Program-made: the position numbers and the translations under genes
Shown: positions 25,541 through 35,632 of the stretch, piece by piece
Position numbering within the stretch: the stretch's first letter is position 1
Layout: every line of letters begins with the position of its first letter
Assembly (NCBI GenBank): GCA_021234155.1
Contig: JAJEKV010000035.1
Span: forward strand, 12,404,407-12,468,406
Source: Isoetes taiwanensis
Lineage: Eukaryota > Streptophyta > Lycopodiopsida > Isoetales > Isoetaceae
DNA length: 64,000 nt
Direction of reading: 5' to 3'
Notes under the pieces: generated by a model
Database searches by the model: none
Seen by the model: the letters and a program-made list of their open reading frames with translations, nothing else
What the model was told of the DNA's origin: nothing

Positions 25541-28260
25541 AGTAAACTAATATCCTGTTATAGTGTATAGTTAATGTTAATAATGAATACTTGACCTCAA
25601 AAGATGATAGAACTTCGCAATCAAAACTAAAATATGGAAGAACTTATGCTTGGACATTGTCATATATGCATTTTCTTACATATGTATGAACCGCAGATAC
25701 ATACTTCTTATACCACTGCATACTCCTTTCCTTAACAAAACCTTACATCCAATTCCAAGCATAAAGAGAAGTGAACATACTGACATGCTAGAGAAATGAA
25801 TGTTTTAGACTTACATTTTAAGACATGGGCATAAAAGCTACAACCTGGAATTATTTAGAAATATATGTATAACCACCGATACATATGAGAACTAATCATT
25901 TATTAACCTGGCTTTGCTTTAAAGGGAGCTTAAACACATAATCTTGGCACTTTCCGTTTACTTCTAGGAGGGTAGCATATTGTAAGGGCAAAAGAAAAGA
26001 CACTCACAGGGATCAACTTGATATCCCATGAAGGTCACGAGGTTCGGTATGACTTCTTGCATTGATCACGAGAACAATAATTTCCATTTAGTTCCATCGG
26101 CATCTTATATAGCATGATATTAGAACACATCAACTAAAGTAAAATCTGGGACATGGAACCAAACATACCAGCCAATGCTTTCATATTATCAATCTCGAAA
26201 TGTACCTTATTAATTAGGTTCTCAATACAAAGTGGCCCTAAAGCAAAATTTGTCTAATCTCAATTATCAAACAACACATTGAACCCTCTTGTCTAACCTA
26301 AGGGGCGAGGTCAAACATGGACTAGACTGTACTTTCATATTCTCAACCTCTCAATCACCGAGCCTCCTCCTAGATCCACTTTCTCCAGTGATAATAATAT
26401 ATATGGATAGAATAATAGGCTAAACAACGTAACGTCAGGACTTAATTTCTGAGGGCCGGTTATTCATGGAAAAGCGGATATATCATAAGGCAAAGGAATC
26501 CACATATCGTTTTACGATGGTTTCGTTGAAGTAGAAGAAATCCGGGCCATAAATCATGAATGCATGCCGAGAAAAGATGCTGCCCTTGCTTTTTGCCCGA
26601 CCCGGCAAATCCTTATGTCTAATGGTCCTATTTCCATAATGTGTTTCTCGGATCACATAATATACTTAGGTCAAGGCCTCGGGTTGGCTCTGTTCCACTA
26701 TTTGTAAGCTATGACAAGGCAGGGGGTTGTATTTTGAGCAAACCATAGCAAAACATATATGGCGGGATGAGATACTTTTTAGATGTTTACATAACTCTGC
26801 CATATCCTCGAGCTATAATTTCATACACTCAAGTGCAAAGCGGTAATAAAAGATTACAGGCTTCCCAAACCAAATAAATCTTTCCCATAACATCCGGAAA
26901 AACACGGTAAGCCATAGGAAGCGTTAGCAGACGTAGGCCAAAACCCCACGCAATAGTTATTCAAAAGTAAACAGAGAAAGTAAACTCGTCATTTGAAATC
27001 TAGGGGCTTAGCAAGGTATACGAGTAAGGCTGTATACCGAAGTTTACGTTAAATAATCAAGCTAAAGGTCTCTGTTAGGCGAGCGGGGAGAAAACTATCG
27101 CGCCCGAAGCTCTGGCGTAATGATCCCTGTTACCATGGCCATAGCTCACTGCTTCCATATCCAGACTTGATCCTATCTTGACTTGATCCCTACCCGGGCA
27201 GATAGATTGAACCAAGAAATGTCCAAAATGCTAAAACCTTTTCCGTTTTACCCTTTTTTTTTAGAAATTTCGTTTACCTTTTTTTCCCCAATGTCCCATT
27301 AAAGGTTTACGCAATAGATCATATGGGTTTCCAAGGTTTGCAATAGATCATATAGGTTTGCACTTGTTGAGGAGAGATGACCTTGTAGGTTTTTTTTGGG
27401 AGATTGAGAGTGGTTTGTACTGCTTGGTTTTGGGTTCTTGGGGTTCAACTCCACTTGATATATCTTCTTATACAGATTTTTAGCGTTTAGAGGCGGCAGA
27501 TTCTTCCTGCACTTTTGGCTACATTTGTTGTTTTGCGGGTAAAAACGTTTAGAAGGCAGCTTCAATTTTCATTTCAAATTCGTTCGGATTTGCTTGCATG
27601 TGATTTTTGTCTTCCATACGCCCGGTTCTTTTGGCATGTGATTTTGTTCTTCGCCAGCTTCTTTATTGCTTCTTATGATATTTCGTTTTTTGCACCTTCA
27701 TCTGGTGTGGCGATTTAGATTCAGGTCTGGTGTGGCCTTCTCTGTTTCTTGGCCTTTGTGTGATGTGTGCCACAATGGGTTCCATATGGTTAATGTTATC
27801 CCGCGTCATCCAGATTGTCTTTATTTGTATGTAATTTATTTCATTCCATGGTTAACTGAAAACAAAAAAGGTTGCACTTAGGCGATAAGGTTAAGAATGG
27901 CACATCACATCATAAATGTATATTCTCACTATAAATGTGCTTAGGAAAATGCAGCGTGGCCAAATATGCCCCATTGATCCAAGAAAAACACGTTAAATTT
28001 GAGATCAACCCAACATAATGGGCACCGTGAATTCTTTTAAGCCTCACCATATAGGCAATTAAATATGTGGTATATTTGCCCAAAAAAGAATCCCAATTCT
28101 TTTTCTTTCTTTTTTAAATATCTCCTCTTTTTTTTTAAGGCCTATACCACGTCACAAAAGGCTGTCACCTCATCATATAGCATTGTACAATCTATATGGT
28201 GGCTATATCTGAACTATTCATGCAACACATTGTGGCTTTCGGATGAACTCAAATTTGTAC
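25541..28260. other. Interior of element T, no gene identified
   Basis: AT-rich DNA. The longest open stretches (27299-27565 minus, 27515-27881 plus) have low-complexity or unmatched content. Nothing recognisable as a transposase. Confidence 0.4.
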
Positions 28261-28379
28261 GTCATTATTAAATATTTATAATAAATTGCAATCCCCATTC
28301 TATATTACAATCCCTCATTAGTAAAATCATGTTCTACATTATAGTCCCTCATTATGTGTAAATATTTAAATTCACTGAT

Positions 28380-28980
28380 CCCAGTTCACCATTACAATCT
28401 CTCATTACCCCTACTAGCCTGAATACCCCATTCTGCGTCATCCCATTCTTCATTTTTTCACTTAGGAAATCCCAAGTTCTACATATAAATTTACCTGATA
28501 GCAATCCATTCTCGTCATCCCCATTCTTCATTTTGTTGGTAGAAATCCCACACATGTTCTAAATTTGCAATCCCCTATTATACTCCCATCAGAAGTACTG
28601 ATATCCTTGACTACCCCATTTCTCCTCGTCCCCATTCTTGTTTTTCTGAAAATCCACATATTCTAATTGCAATCCCCATTCTCCCTCATTACCCCTATTA
28701 ATCCACGACTACCCCATTTCTAGGTATCCCATTCTTCATATTTTTAGTAGAAATCCCATGTTCTATATTGTAATCCCCTATTACTCCCTCATTACCCTAG
28801 TGCCCACGACTACCCCATTTCTCCTCATCCCCCATTCCTCATTTTTTCTGAGAAAATCCCCATATTGTAAATTGCGTGAATCCCCTTATTTACTCCCTCA
28901 GTACCCCTAATATAGAACTAGATCCCCTTCTCCTCAAGAAATTATCCTTTGCTCGTCGATCCCCATTTCCAAAAGGGGGT
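28380..28980. repeat. Right subterminal repeats of T
   Basis: At least five direct repeats with the core CCCATTCTTCATTTTTT followed by AAATCCC, roughly 90-110 bp apart (near 28435, 28520, 28630, 28725, 28830). Confidence 0.65.
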
Positions 28981-30012
28981 ATTTTAAGGGAGGATGTAAG
29001 CATCATTTTTGATGTGTGCACATTTGGAAGCAAGAAAACATCTGGCATGTTTTAGAAGAAGAAGCGGGAGTTACGATGGTATAGAGTGCGACTTGTGATT
29101 TAGGAAATTATACGATTGACAATTGAGACAAAATTAAGTGCTTTAAAGAAGGAATAGAGAAGCACAAAGAGATGTGTTTAAGTTGGCATTTGCTGTAAAG
29201 AAGAAGGAGTTGACACATAATTGGACTCATCCTTGATATGAGGATTATTTGACGAAATACTTCCAACGGTTGGATTAGATGGAGTGTGAAGATGAGATAG
29301 ATCAGGGCTGAAATTGGAACATAGAAGAAGGATGTTGCTGCAAGAGCTCTTGTGCATTCAGCTATGGAAGACATTGAGAAATAACATAAAGATGGAATTG
29401 GGACATACATTTGATGACATGAGTGGATGAGGTAGAAGCTGATCGAGAAATAGTGAAAGTTGAAAGATGTGTGATGATAGACAATAAAGAAGTATCACAA
29501 GTCCACTCTTGTCAGCCAGCAATAAATCCTTGGCTCTCAGGATAGATTAATAAAGTGAAAATCATGTTTGCAAATGGATGCAGGAATGGGAATTAATAAA
29601 ACCCTTTGCTCTTGGCATTGGATGCGATTATGCGATTTTCTTTGAGGTGGAAGCCAAAGGCATATCCAAGTTAAGGGAAAGCATGAGGTTTTGAGAAACC
29701 TTGGTACTTGCGTGGGATTATTAGTATTGAGAAAGAAGATTGGTAGGGCTGGAAAAGAAAGTAGGAACTAATTGATGGGTTCGGATATTCTTATTTGGTT
29801 GAACTTAACTTGGCATGGAATAACTTGACATAGTGCGGAAAAGAAGTTGAGTACACATTTGACTGTCGGAATGACAATATGATATCATTAGATTTCCTGT
29901 CATTGCTTTTGGCTAATCTAACTTACCCACAAGCCAAAATCTGGAACATATGTGCTTGATGACCATGACAGTTGCAATTTGAGAGATTATTAGCGTCCGA
30001 TTCGAAAGGTTA

Positions 30013-31189
30013 ATGTTTACTTGTATTTTATATGTGTTCTGATTCTGAGGTTTAAATTTGTTAAATGTTTAAGGTCTGACATATTTCATGGATTGCCTGG
30101 AATATTTAGGTAGGTGGGAAAAGGGAAGCCAGTCACTGAACCTTGATCTGAGCGTAAACAAAATGTTAACTTGGAGAGTGGTAAAGGAACCCTATTTGAA
30201 CTCTTGTTTGAACTTTGTTTGGAGCTTGCTTGCTTTATCGACGTATAGACTTGGATGTAGGAAGGATGTTTCAGACCGGTTTCAGATATAGATGTAGAAA
30301 GAATAATTTAAATGCTCTATTTTGCATGCACTTAATCTTACGACTTAAGATTCTTGTGTGTCATCCTTGCGGTTTAGGTAGCGTTTGGAAGTTCTTTGGT
30401 AGGCGTTTGGAAGTTCAAAGCCAGGTTTAAGTTGTAAACAGTAGATCTGCAAGGGGCTGCAGCAGTTTTGTTTGGATGTGCAAGAGATTTTGAGTTTGAT
30501 TTCTTATTTGATAAATAGAACCATAGTTTACTCACAGTTCTGAAAAAGACAAATGCAACTACGGTTTACACAAAAAGTGCCTTATATTATGTTGAAGATT
30601 TTTGTACAAGAAAACTCATGCATCGCGAGGAAACCTTGCATGCATGTTTTTACCCTGCAATACACGAAAATACCCATAGTGGTATATTATATAATATTAG
30701 AGCGCATTTTACAAAAACTCATGCATGGATTATTTTTCACCTGGTTTTTACAGAAAGATCAAAGTGTTAGATTATAAAGCCGATTATCCTTGCATCCCAT
30801 GCGTGATATAGCTGGAGGGGCATCGGAAGGTAAGCGCTCCAGAAGAGGTAGGCAGAGTTGCCTCAATGTTCATCACAGCCAGAAGGCGTTGCCTCATCGC
30901 GGACAAAACCGATCAAGAGCGGTTCTGCACGAAGCGGACATTTGCTCCTTGATCCTTCAATCGGTTCACCTCGAACAAGTAAATGTGGCCACAAACATCA
31001 TCTTCATGCCTGGGATGGCTGGAAGAGGGTGAAGAGACTACTCATACTACTTATAAAGTAGCAAGAATATCTTGATTTGATGCCAATATGCCCAACCATT
31101 ATGATGTATTATGCCAATAGATTATAAATGCAAGGTTATGATTTTATTTTCAAAGGTTATCATGTTGAAGGTTGTTAGGGTTATGATGT
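30013..31189 (+). other. 3' part of P1, non-coding
   Basis: Alignable with P2 51350-52650 in opposite orientation. A segment at 30780-31060 is moderately conserved between the copies, but its reading frames are not, so I do not call a gene. Confidence 0.5.
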
Positions 31190-31275
31190 GCGTCCCTTTT
31201 GAGTGACATAGGTTATGATGTAAACCTTTTGAGGTGACATGGGATTTATGATGTAAACCTTTTGAGGTGACATAG
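31190..31275 (+). repeat. 31-bp subterminal repeats of P1
   Basis: Nearly three tandem copies of a ~31-bp unit with the core TTTTGAGGTGACATAGG followed by TATGATGTAAACC. The same array is present at the matching place in P2. Confidence 0.8.
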
Positions 31276-31632
31276 GTTGCTATGTTTGGCCATAAGTGTT
31301 GCCATAAGGGTGAGCAACTACCATGGGGAGTTAGGATGACATTCATTAACATTTCAACATCCCATATGCCAACATTATAAACCCAACCATTGGCCAACAT
31401 TCCATTATATGTATGATAAACATCGACCAACATTCAGAGTATATATGCGGGGAAAGGGTATATGGATTGCTAGTTGGGACTGCGTATATATGCGGATAAA
31501 GGGCCAAAAAATTAAAATTCATATTTCACGCGTATGGATTTGGGGGTTTATAAAGCGGCCCTCTGAGGGGGTTTGATGGGCCCCTTGCTGCGCGCATACC
31601 ATATGCTCTATATAAAGAGGTGAAGCCCGAGG

Positions 31633-31795
31633 AATCTTCAGGCTGTGAGGCCGAGCTCACCAGTTGTTTGAGGAAGGAAACCTCTGCTGGCGATCCACCT
31701 TGAAGAGGTCGCATTTCATGCCCAAGGACACAATGGCCAGCTGGCAGTATCCGCCGAGAATACCGCCGAGGATACCAATTTTGTCAATAAATTAA
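31633..31795 (+). pseudogene. G2 histone H3-like ORF, C-terminal fold (broken)
   Basis: Resumes directly after P1. The code gives NLQAV, then EAEL and, after a one-base frame change, QLFEEGNLC and a diverged stretch keeping LKR and MPKD. In histone H3 the same order is ALQEAAEAYL, GLFEDTNLC, AKRV and MPKD, and G1 reads [16 protein letters not shown]. This proves that P1 interrupted the H3-like gene. The stretch after MPKD is strongly diverged and ends at a stop near 31795. It shows that the H3-like gene is a standing part of this retrotransposon family and not a unique accident in G1. Confidence 0.7.
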
Positions 31796-32535
31796 TGTAA
31801 TTGATAATGTTTCCCCTATAAATATAAAAATTTTTGTTTACAAGCCCGACTTTGGTTTGTATGAAGATATGTTTAGATTGCTCAAATTCTGGATTTTAGT
31901 TTTGGCCATCATAATTGTAAGGATTAAAAGAAGTTGAAAGTGTAAAGGCCCTAATTGAATTAATCAAAATTAGGATCGAAAATCCAAAATGAGATTATTT
32001 GTCACGAAAAACCCCTCTAGCGTTCTCCGCCTTGGGGCTAAAGTCGCATAGCCACCCGGTTTAGCCATTCGAGCGGTCTTTTAATTAAACTCGAGGCAAG
32101 TGCCCAAATAATCATGCTAGCATCTTTAATTTTCCTGAAACCTTTGGTAGAAATCCAAAAGACAGGAAATGGCGGATGCGGTAGTATCAAAAAACCCTCT
32201 GCGCTCTCACAGCGAGCCTATTTTCAGCATAGCCACGGTTTCGCCGATTTTGCCCTAAATTGACCAATTTTGACCCAACAAGGCTGCCATGGCTGGCCGC
32301 TTTGTTTTGCTTAAATTTGCACTTCATGGTAGTTCAGTTGGACTTACCCATAGCCATAGAACAGAAGTCTTCCCATCAAGAACCCCTTGTGCCGCGAGAA
32401 CGAGGCATCTAGTCTATAAAAAGGGCCCTCATTTTGTCATTTTCTCCCCATCAAAGCCTCTCTCAACCACATTTGGCGATTTTCTAGCTCCTTGCTTATC
32501 CTCATCAGCCATTTTCATACTCCCTTCACGCTCCA
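31796..32535 (+). other. G2 spacer between H3-like ORF and ORF-b
   Basis: Corresponds to 42214-42904 of G1. It holds two related, diverged blocks near 32005-32075 and 32190-32260 (AAACCCCTC...GCATAGCC) that stand where G1 has its two palindromes, and a TATA box near 32415. The ORF over 32289-32546 is not matched in G1. Confidence 0.5.
32415..32422 (+). promoter_or_regulatory. TATA box upstream of G2 ORF-b
   Basis: CTATAAAAAGGGCCC, 121 nt before the ORF-b ATG. The same element stands at the same place in G1 (42325-42331). Confidence 0.5.
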
Positions 32536-33184
32536 ATGGCTTATGAAGCTTTGTTAGATGGTACAATGAGGCCAATCACATCCGTGATTTCCCTGCTGAG
32601 CAAGCCTTCCATGTCTTTGATCATCTCTTTGATCTTCATGCCACCTTGACTAGAACTCCCTATTACACCGACATCATTTGCCAATATGACCAGCAGATCC
32701 TACCCTGGGAAGTTAATTTACCACCTAGGGGAGGGAAATGGGTTTCTCTAGACTCTCTGTCCCAAGCCATAGGTGGGGGATCTAAGACCAAGAATAGGTT
32801 GTGGGATAGAACCAGAAACATGCCAGATTACATGACCTATAAGCATCATAGGCATAGATACCTCTCAAACCAAGCAGCCTTAGCTTTGTTCATGCAGTAC
32901 AAGGCAGTTAACCAACCAGGGGAGCTGTCAATTCAACCTTTGGATCTGGCACCTCTCGACACTCGGAGGACACAGATAGACATTCACGAGATCGAGACCA
33001 CGGAGTACGAATACTACGGCTCCACATCAGGAACACCTATGTTGGAGATTGAGCAGGACTATGAAGAGCAAGAGGAGGAGAACCCAAGTTGGGAGATGAG
33101 GGAGGCAAGAAGGATGGAGAGGCGTCTGGCCCGGCAACAGGAAGTACTAAGGCGAGACTTCGAACCGCCAATGGCTATCACGGC
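32536..33184 (+). pseudogene. G2 ORF-b, 5' part
   Basis: From about 32556 the frame matches ORF-b of G1: WYNEANHIRDFPAEQAFHVF, then RTPYYTDIICQYDQQILPW and PPRGGKWVSLDSL, and later EYEYYGSTSGTPMLEIEQDY. The ATG at 32536 is out of frame with this because of a small insertion or deletion. The gene is cut at 33184 by G1, exactly at the 5-bp target duplication, and continues at 46256. Function unknown; no domain recognised. The apparent extension of the ORF to 33464 is read-through into the G1 LTR. Confidence 0.7.
33180..33184. repeat. Target-site duplication of G1, left copy
   Basis: ACGGC directly before the LTR start TGTGACG; the second copy is at 46251-46255. Confidence 0.9.
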
Positions 33185-34801
33185 TGTGACGCTCCCTGCT
33201 AAACATACGGCGCCCGGCCGTACACTCGGCAGGAAATCCCCCGTCCGGCTCAACAACCGCACAGGCCCTCCGTCTATCCCGCACTCTGGAACCTCCGTAG
33301 TGCGGGAAGGGGACACGAAGGTGTCTTGCGCGCCCTTCCCCTATGGGCTCCTATCACAGCGGAAGCATAAACACGTCAGAACTAGCAATACAATACAACA
33401 GGCTACCTCGAGGGTAGCTCAACCGCACACCCATAGGTGCAAAGAACATAATCATATGCCATAAAACATGAGAGCTCCTACCCATGGCTCTGACTCATAG
33501 GGTAGTCGACTGACTAGATAGGCCTCAAGATAGAACAGACCGAGTCATAACAATGGCGGGGCTGGCATAAGACAATGGCTAGGGTTGACCACTCCATCCG
33601 CCCCTCCTGTGCATACTTTGCAGATGGGCTAGATCAAGCTGTGGCATGACTCTAACCTTTCGGATACGCAATCCCATGGCATCACCCATCGGGACTACTC
33701 CAGGTTGCATCTCCCTGGTCCGACGAGGTAGGAAGGGTTGCATCTCTCCTTCCCGGGGTCTAGAGGCTCCACGGGCGGCTAGAGAATCGTGGCGACACAC
33801 GATTCGTACCCGACTGAACCCCCCAAAACAAGAGCCAAGCTGACACTTGCAACTCTTGAGAGGTCGGACCCATGCTCGGCCCACACGAAGTGACCGACCA
33901 TAAGCCTAGCCCATTATGGGATCCTCCGAAGCCCCCACTCGGCAGGGATCCACCCTCCATCTTGCCTCTAGCCCCGTTGTGTAGTGCTGAGTCACATCAT
34001 AGCTTCCATAGCTCGGTGGGTTCCTATGCACAGGCCGCAAGTAATAGGAACTAAAGGATCTACTCTAGGAGCATACTACATATGGCCTTAGGTCTCTACC
34101 CCCCTTCCCAACACAAGAGGAGCACATGATCAACCAATATCACATACATCACATCATGATCAATATCAATATCATATGAACATCTTAACCTAACATACAT
34201 AGCTAACTAACAGTTAGGGTTCCTTGATTAGGGTTCAAGATGTTCAACAAAGGATCTAGGGTGGCTCTACTCTAGACACGAATCACTAACCCATCTGGAG
34301 TGCTAACTTCCAGATGAACTAACATGAACTCTACTCAACCTACCTCCTCCAGAAGCGCTTCCTCCCATTCCTGGCGTCTCCATGCTCCTAGACGTGGTTC
34401 GAAGGCCTGCTCCCTCAACGATCATACACACCTTCCAGGGGCTGCTGCTCCAGGCTAGGCTATGACGAACGGTGCTCGAAACGGGGTTTCGGGCACGTGA
34501 ATGAGAGTTCAGGTGCTAGGTCAGGGAAAAGGGTCTAGGGTTAGGGTTAGAGCTCATATAGGTGTGGGTCCACGTGGGATGCCACGTGGCACCACTAAGA
34601 TGAGGCCGTGTGGTGGTTGCTCAATAGGATAAGGCCATGTGGAAATGGGCCTTATCCTAAGGTTATCTAAGTTAAACAATTAACTTAGATGTGCACCCCT
34701 TGCCACTTATCCAAGGCATACAAGGCTACCTAGGTAGAGTTGTATGGTGACGGGTCCAGGAATATACGTATTTATGGCGTATATTCTCTTGGAACGTCAC
34801 A
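33185..34801 (-). repeat. G1 3' LTR
   Basis: Starts TGTGACG and ends CGTCACA, so the LTR has short perfect inverted ends. Contains telo-box-like AGGGTTAGGGTTAG (near 34541) and paired CACGTG G-boxes (near 34573 and 34582). Lacks about 28 bp compared with the 5' LTR and with the LTR of G2. Confidence 0.92.
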
Positions 34802-34815
34802 TTCTCCCCCCCTTA
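34802..34815 (-). other. G1 polypurine tract
   Basis: On the minus strand AAGGGGGGGAGAA directly precedes the 3' LTR, the usual place of the plus-strand primer for reverse transcription. The same tract precedes the G2 LTR. Confidence 0.85.
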
Positions 34816-35632
34816 GGACAATGCTGTCCTCAGCATTGCACTAAGGTGACGAGCCTATCTATCCTGCAAAACAACATAAGGTCATACACTTAAGTTTAAT
34901 TTAAACGATCAACTTCCTCTTAAAGTTAAATGTCAAAATTTAGGCTATATTTGTACTTATACAAAATTATATAGCCTTAACAAGGTTACTTCCTACAATA
35001 ATTCAAAACATTATTATAAGAGTTATTTAGGGTTCATAATCTAAATTATGGTTCCCCCATCTTCTCGTAATGCGCCCCACCTCGAAGCTCCTTCTCACTT
35101 GCCTGCACATGGAGCACATTACGTTAGTTTAATTAATAAGTTTGTGGTTTTAGGGGACCACCCCCCTTACCAATACCTTGCACTCGATCATGGCCCTTTC
35201 GGATTTGAGCTTAAGGACCATTTAAGATGATCCCATCATTGCCCATGATCAAGTGCTACCTTGTACTCGGTTACCCGGTGCCGAGTACCCCTAGTGCATC
35301 ATGCCCCAAGGGTTTAAAGCTAGGGAACGTCTCACGATCCCATCATCGCGCATGATCACTTTGACCTTCACCATGACCCCCCTATGGCCAGGTGTGCGAA
35401 CCCCACATCGTGGCATAGGGAGCATCCGACCGATGTCCCATCATCGCGCACCATGCCTTTCCTCCCTCTCTCGCATGACCCTATTGGTCATGCGCACCTC
35501 TTGGTGCATGTTGGCCTAGAGAACGCCTTAAAGGCTTATCCCATCATCGCCCACATGTTCCAAGATTCTGGCATATGTATTCCACTACAGTACATCTGCC
35601 AGAATTAGAGGCTAACTAAGAAGCATACTAAG
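34816..35632 (-). repeat. G1 3' non-coding region with four ~100-bp repeats
   Basis: Between the chromodomain stop and the PPT. The word ATCCCATCATCGC and close variants recur near 35230, 35338, 35435 and 35536, about 100 bp apart. G2 has the same four-fold series at 59127-59445. Confidence 0.7.

Larger units (their letters stand above)
24786..29018. mobile_element. Terminal-inverted-repeat element T nested in P1
   Basis: Interrupts the P1 transposase between code corresponding to LLFPAT and HLKQENIWHV of P2. Left end CACATCAAAATGATGCCCAC; the right end, reversed, reads CACACATCAAAAATGATGCT. The inverted repeat continues through CATCCTCC and TTAAAAT-CCCCCTTTT for roughly 60 bp. Flanks fit a 3-bp duplication (TAC/CAC), though one copy would be mutated. 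Both subterminal regions are arrays of short C/T-rich repeats. The interior (about 25560-28260) shows no transposase, so this is probably a non-autonomous element. A CACA start with a 3-bp duplication would fit a CACTA-like or Harbinger-like class; I cannot decide. Confidence 0.7.
21283..30012 (+). pseudogene. P-type transposase relic of P1
   Basis: Collinear with the P2 transposase. The N-terminus (MEREVVVC-like) is near 21283; the first exon ends at the conserved donor AAAG|GTAACA near 22361; the second small exon and the third exon follow (ETFIHLANIYA-like residues near 23412). The D-rich GTP-binding-like motif (GLHDQDF) is near 23996-24020, then the coding relic is interrupted by element T at 24786 and resumes at 29019 with HLxxENIWHVLE-like code. 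The stop after a DSKG-like end lies near 30012. Many frameshifts and stops make it non-functional. It is useful because its splice sites agree with those inferred for P2. Confidence 0.75.
20668..31632 (+). mobile_element. P-superfamily DNA transposon copy P1 (decayed, carries nested element T)
   Basis: Decayed relative of P2 in plus orientation. The left end reads CAAGGGGCTTCACC (20668), the right end ...GAGGTGAAGCCCGAGG (31618-31632), matching the two inverted ends of P2. The transposase exons are collinear with P2 but riddled with frameshifts. Removing the nested element T (about 4.2 kb) leaves about 6.7 kb, close to the 6.86 kb of P2. It sits in the histone-fold part of the G2 H3-like ORF. 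No clear 8-bp target duplication is left (flanks TCTGGTAC and AATCTTCA). Confidence 0.8.

Noticed and set aside
33059-33316. Minus-strand ORF over the G2/G1 junction
   Set aside because: Crosses the insertion point and the LTR end; antisense of ORF-b.
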